Assembly (NCBI GenBank): GCA_948500755.1
Contig: CAOOYH010000008.1
Coordinates: 1-64,000 of the forward strand
Origin: an uncultured Lactobacillus sp.
GTDB lineage: Bacteria > Bacillota > Bacilli > Lactobacillales > Lactobacillaceae
DNA: 64,000 nucleotides
Direction of reading: 5' to 3'
This document shows, one piece after another, positions 62,646 through 64,000 of this stretch (position 1 is its first letter; every line of letters starts with the position of its first letter). Made by a program: the position numbers and the translations under genes. Under the pieces are notes generated by a model. That model was given only the letters and a program-made list of their open reading frames with translations, was not told where the DNA came from and searched no databases.

Positions 62646-64000
62646 ATGAGAAAATACTTTAGCGTTCGCGGTGGTGCAGGTGATTTAACTAAACCTGATG
62701 TTAATACTAGACCACAAGATAATCTTTACTTAGCAGTTAACTCAGAATGGCTTTCAAAAGCAAAAATTCCAGCTGACAGAACTTCAACAGGAATTAATTT
62801 GATTTTAGACATGCGAATTGAAGATCAATTGATGAAGGATTTTGCCGAATTTGCTGATGGTAAAAAGGAGATTCCTACTATACCTAATTTTGCAAAAGCA
62901 ATTAATCTTTATAAATTAGCAATTAATTTTAATAAAAGAAATAAAGAGCAGGCTCAACCTATCAAAGCTGATTTAGAAAAATTAACTTCATTAGATAATT
63001 TTGAAGAATTTAATAAACAAGCTGCTGACTTGTTTGCAAAAGGATATGACTTACCATTCAATATTTTTGTAATGGAAGATATGAAGGATACTGATCATAA
63101 TGCTTTATATGCAGAAGGACCAGGTACTTTTTTGCCAGATACTACTGCCTATCAAAGTGAGGATGCCGAAAAATTGCTTTCTACTTTGGAAAAGCAAACA
63201 GTTAAGCTACTTGTGATGGCTGGAGTAGAGGAAGAACAAGCAAAAACTTGGGCAAGAAAAGGGATTGAATTTGATAAAAAACTTGCCAAAGTTTTAAAGT
63301 CGACTGAAGAATGGGCTGACTATGCAGCTGTCTATAATCCAGTTAAATTAGCAGAATTTGAAGCTAAATTTGAGAATTTCGACATCAATGCTTTCTTAAA
63401 ACAGCTTTTACCTGAACTACCTGATCAAGTAATTGAAGCAGAGCCACGTTATTTTGATCATATCAATGAATTTTTAAATAATAGTGAATTTGACGAAATC
63501 AAGAGCTGGATGATTGTTAAGTTTATTAATGGAGTAGCTAACTACTTATCTCAAGACTTTAGAGAAGCAGCTTTTCCATTTAGACAAGCTGTTTATGGGG
63601 TGCCTGAAATGCCAGCACAAGATAAGCATGCATACCGTTTAGCAAATGCGGCTTTTGATGAAGTTGTTGGGATTTATTACGGTAAAACTTATTTTGGCGA
63701 TGATGCTAAAAATGATGTAATTAGCATGATCAAAAATATGCTGAAGGTTTACGAAGAAAGAATTCAAGATAATGACTGGCTTTCAGAAGCTACTAAGAAA
63801 CAAGCTATTGTTAAATTGCAAGCCCTAAAACTTAAAATTGGTTATCCAGAAAAGAATCAGGCCGTTTTTGACCGCCTAGTAGTTGATCTAAATAAGAGTC
63901 TATATGAGAATCAAGCTCTTATTAATCAAAAAAAGATTAAAGACAACTTGCAAAAGCTAAATCAAGTTCCTGATCGTAGTGTCTGGGCGATGCCTGGCAA
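62646..64000 (+). CDS. pepO: M13-family endopeptidase PepO, 3' end outside window
   Basis: Neprilysin-family zinc endopeptidase, cytoplasmic in lactobacilli and acting on oligopeptides. The first 451 residues are present, beginning MRKYFSVRGGAGDLTKPD, then PQDNLYLAVNSEWLSKAKIP near residues 23-42. The fragment ends in DRSVWAMPG, just before the region where the HExxH zinc motif is expected, so the metal site is not visible. GGAAGGTAATTAA precedes the ATG. No signal peptide is seen. Confidence 0.93.
   Translation, partial: MRKYFSVRGGAGDLTKPDVNTRPQDNLYLAVNSEWLSKAKIPADRTSTGINLILDMRIEDQLMKDFAEFADGKKEIPTIPNFAKAINLYKLAINFNKRNKEQAQPIKADLEKLTSLDNFEEFNKQAADLFAKGYDLPFNIFVMEDMKDTDHNALYAEGPGTFLPDTTAYQSEDAEKLLSTLEKQTVKLLVMAGVEEEQAKTWARKGIEFDKKLAKVLKSTEEWADYAAVYNPVKLAEFEAKFENFDINAFLKQLLPELPDQVIEAEPRYFDHINEFLNNSEFDEIKSWMIVKFINGVANYLSQDFREAAFPFRQAVYGVPEMPAQDKHAYRLANAAFDEVVGIYYGKTYFGDDAKNDVISMIKNMLKVYEERIQDNDWLSEATKKQAIVKLQALKLKIGYPEKNQAVFDRLVVDLNKSLYENQALINQKKIKDNLQKLNQVPDRSVWAMPG

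Noticed and set aside
1..64000. CRISPR arrays, insertion sequences, prophage genes, tRNA or rRNA genes
   Set aside because: No spaced repeats, transposase-like proteins, phage structural genes or cloverleaf/rRNA signatures were seen; hairpins found are terminators, T-box or PyrR elements.

Overview
The window is a low-GC Firmicute chromosome segment. Gene content and order, the T-box and PyrR leader RNAs, and protein sequences typical of homofermentative lactobacilli (PepT, PepO, Mbeg1-like DUF2974, YtrA-type ABC operon, LepB) point to the Lactobacillus acidophilus group, most likely the L. gasseri/L. johnsonii clade. This assignment rests on recognition, not on a search. Almost all of the window is tightly packed core genome. 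I saw no tRNA, rRNA, insertion sequence, prophage or CRISPR array.

Layout. 1-8200: a YbaK deacylase, then prmA, a small membrane protein, rel and dtd, followed by a T-box-controlled hisS-aspS operon. 8200-16130: an aminotransferase, msrB, an SGNH hydrolase, a broken small gene in a gene-poor gap, msrA, a YitT protein, serine dehydratase sdaAB-sdaAA with a DUF59/SufT gene, the PpsR-like regulatory kinase and rpsU. 16180-26140: the macromolecular-synthesis run yqeY-phoH-ybeY-era-recO, T-box-glyQS, dnaG and rpoD. 26190-32050: a glutamine-type amino-acid ABC transporter, then trmK, a Nif3-like gene and pepT. 32280-35150: a YtrA-type GntR repressor with its own ABC transporter and two duplicated permeases. 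35160-43120: a small hypothetical protein, lepB, a methyltransferase-like gene, a membrane protein, an RsmF-like rRNA methyltransferase, ybjQ, a DUF218 membrane protein, a HAD phosphatase and an Mbeg1/HdeD-like membrane protein.

43410-53900 is a nearly complete de novo pyrimidine locus: divergent pyrFE (minus) and pyrD (plus), then pyrR1, pyrB-pyrC-carA-carB and a second pyrR. Three PyrR-type attenuators sit in front of pyrFE, pyrR1 and pyrB. Together the genes encode carbamoyl phosphate synthase, ATCase, DHOase, DHODH, OPRTase and OMP decarboxylase, so UMP can be made from glutamine, bicarbonate, aspartate and PRPP. 53900-64000: pncA, ppc (which makes oxaloacetate, a precursor of the aspartate used by PyrB) and a GT4 glycosyltransferase on the minus strand; then an AlkD-like protein, a MacB/FtsX-type ABC transporter and the 5' part of pepO, which runs off the window.

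The regulatory signals are the most informative part: a hisS-aspS T-box whose specifier region reads GACAC (Asp GAC and His CAC overlapping), a palindromic operator in front of the YtrA-like repressor, PyrR attenuators with two PyrR paralogues, and a frameshifted small gene whose break lies exactly on an A_AAA_AAG slippery heptamer. I found no convincing wholly new system. The best leads are these RNA/DNA elements and a few uncharacterised proteins.
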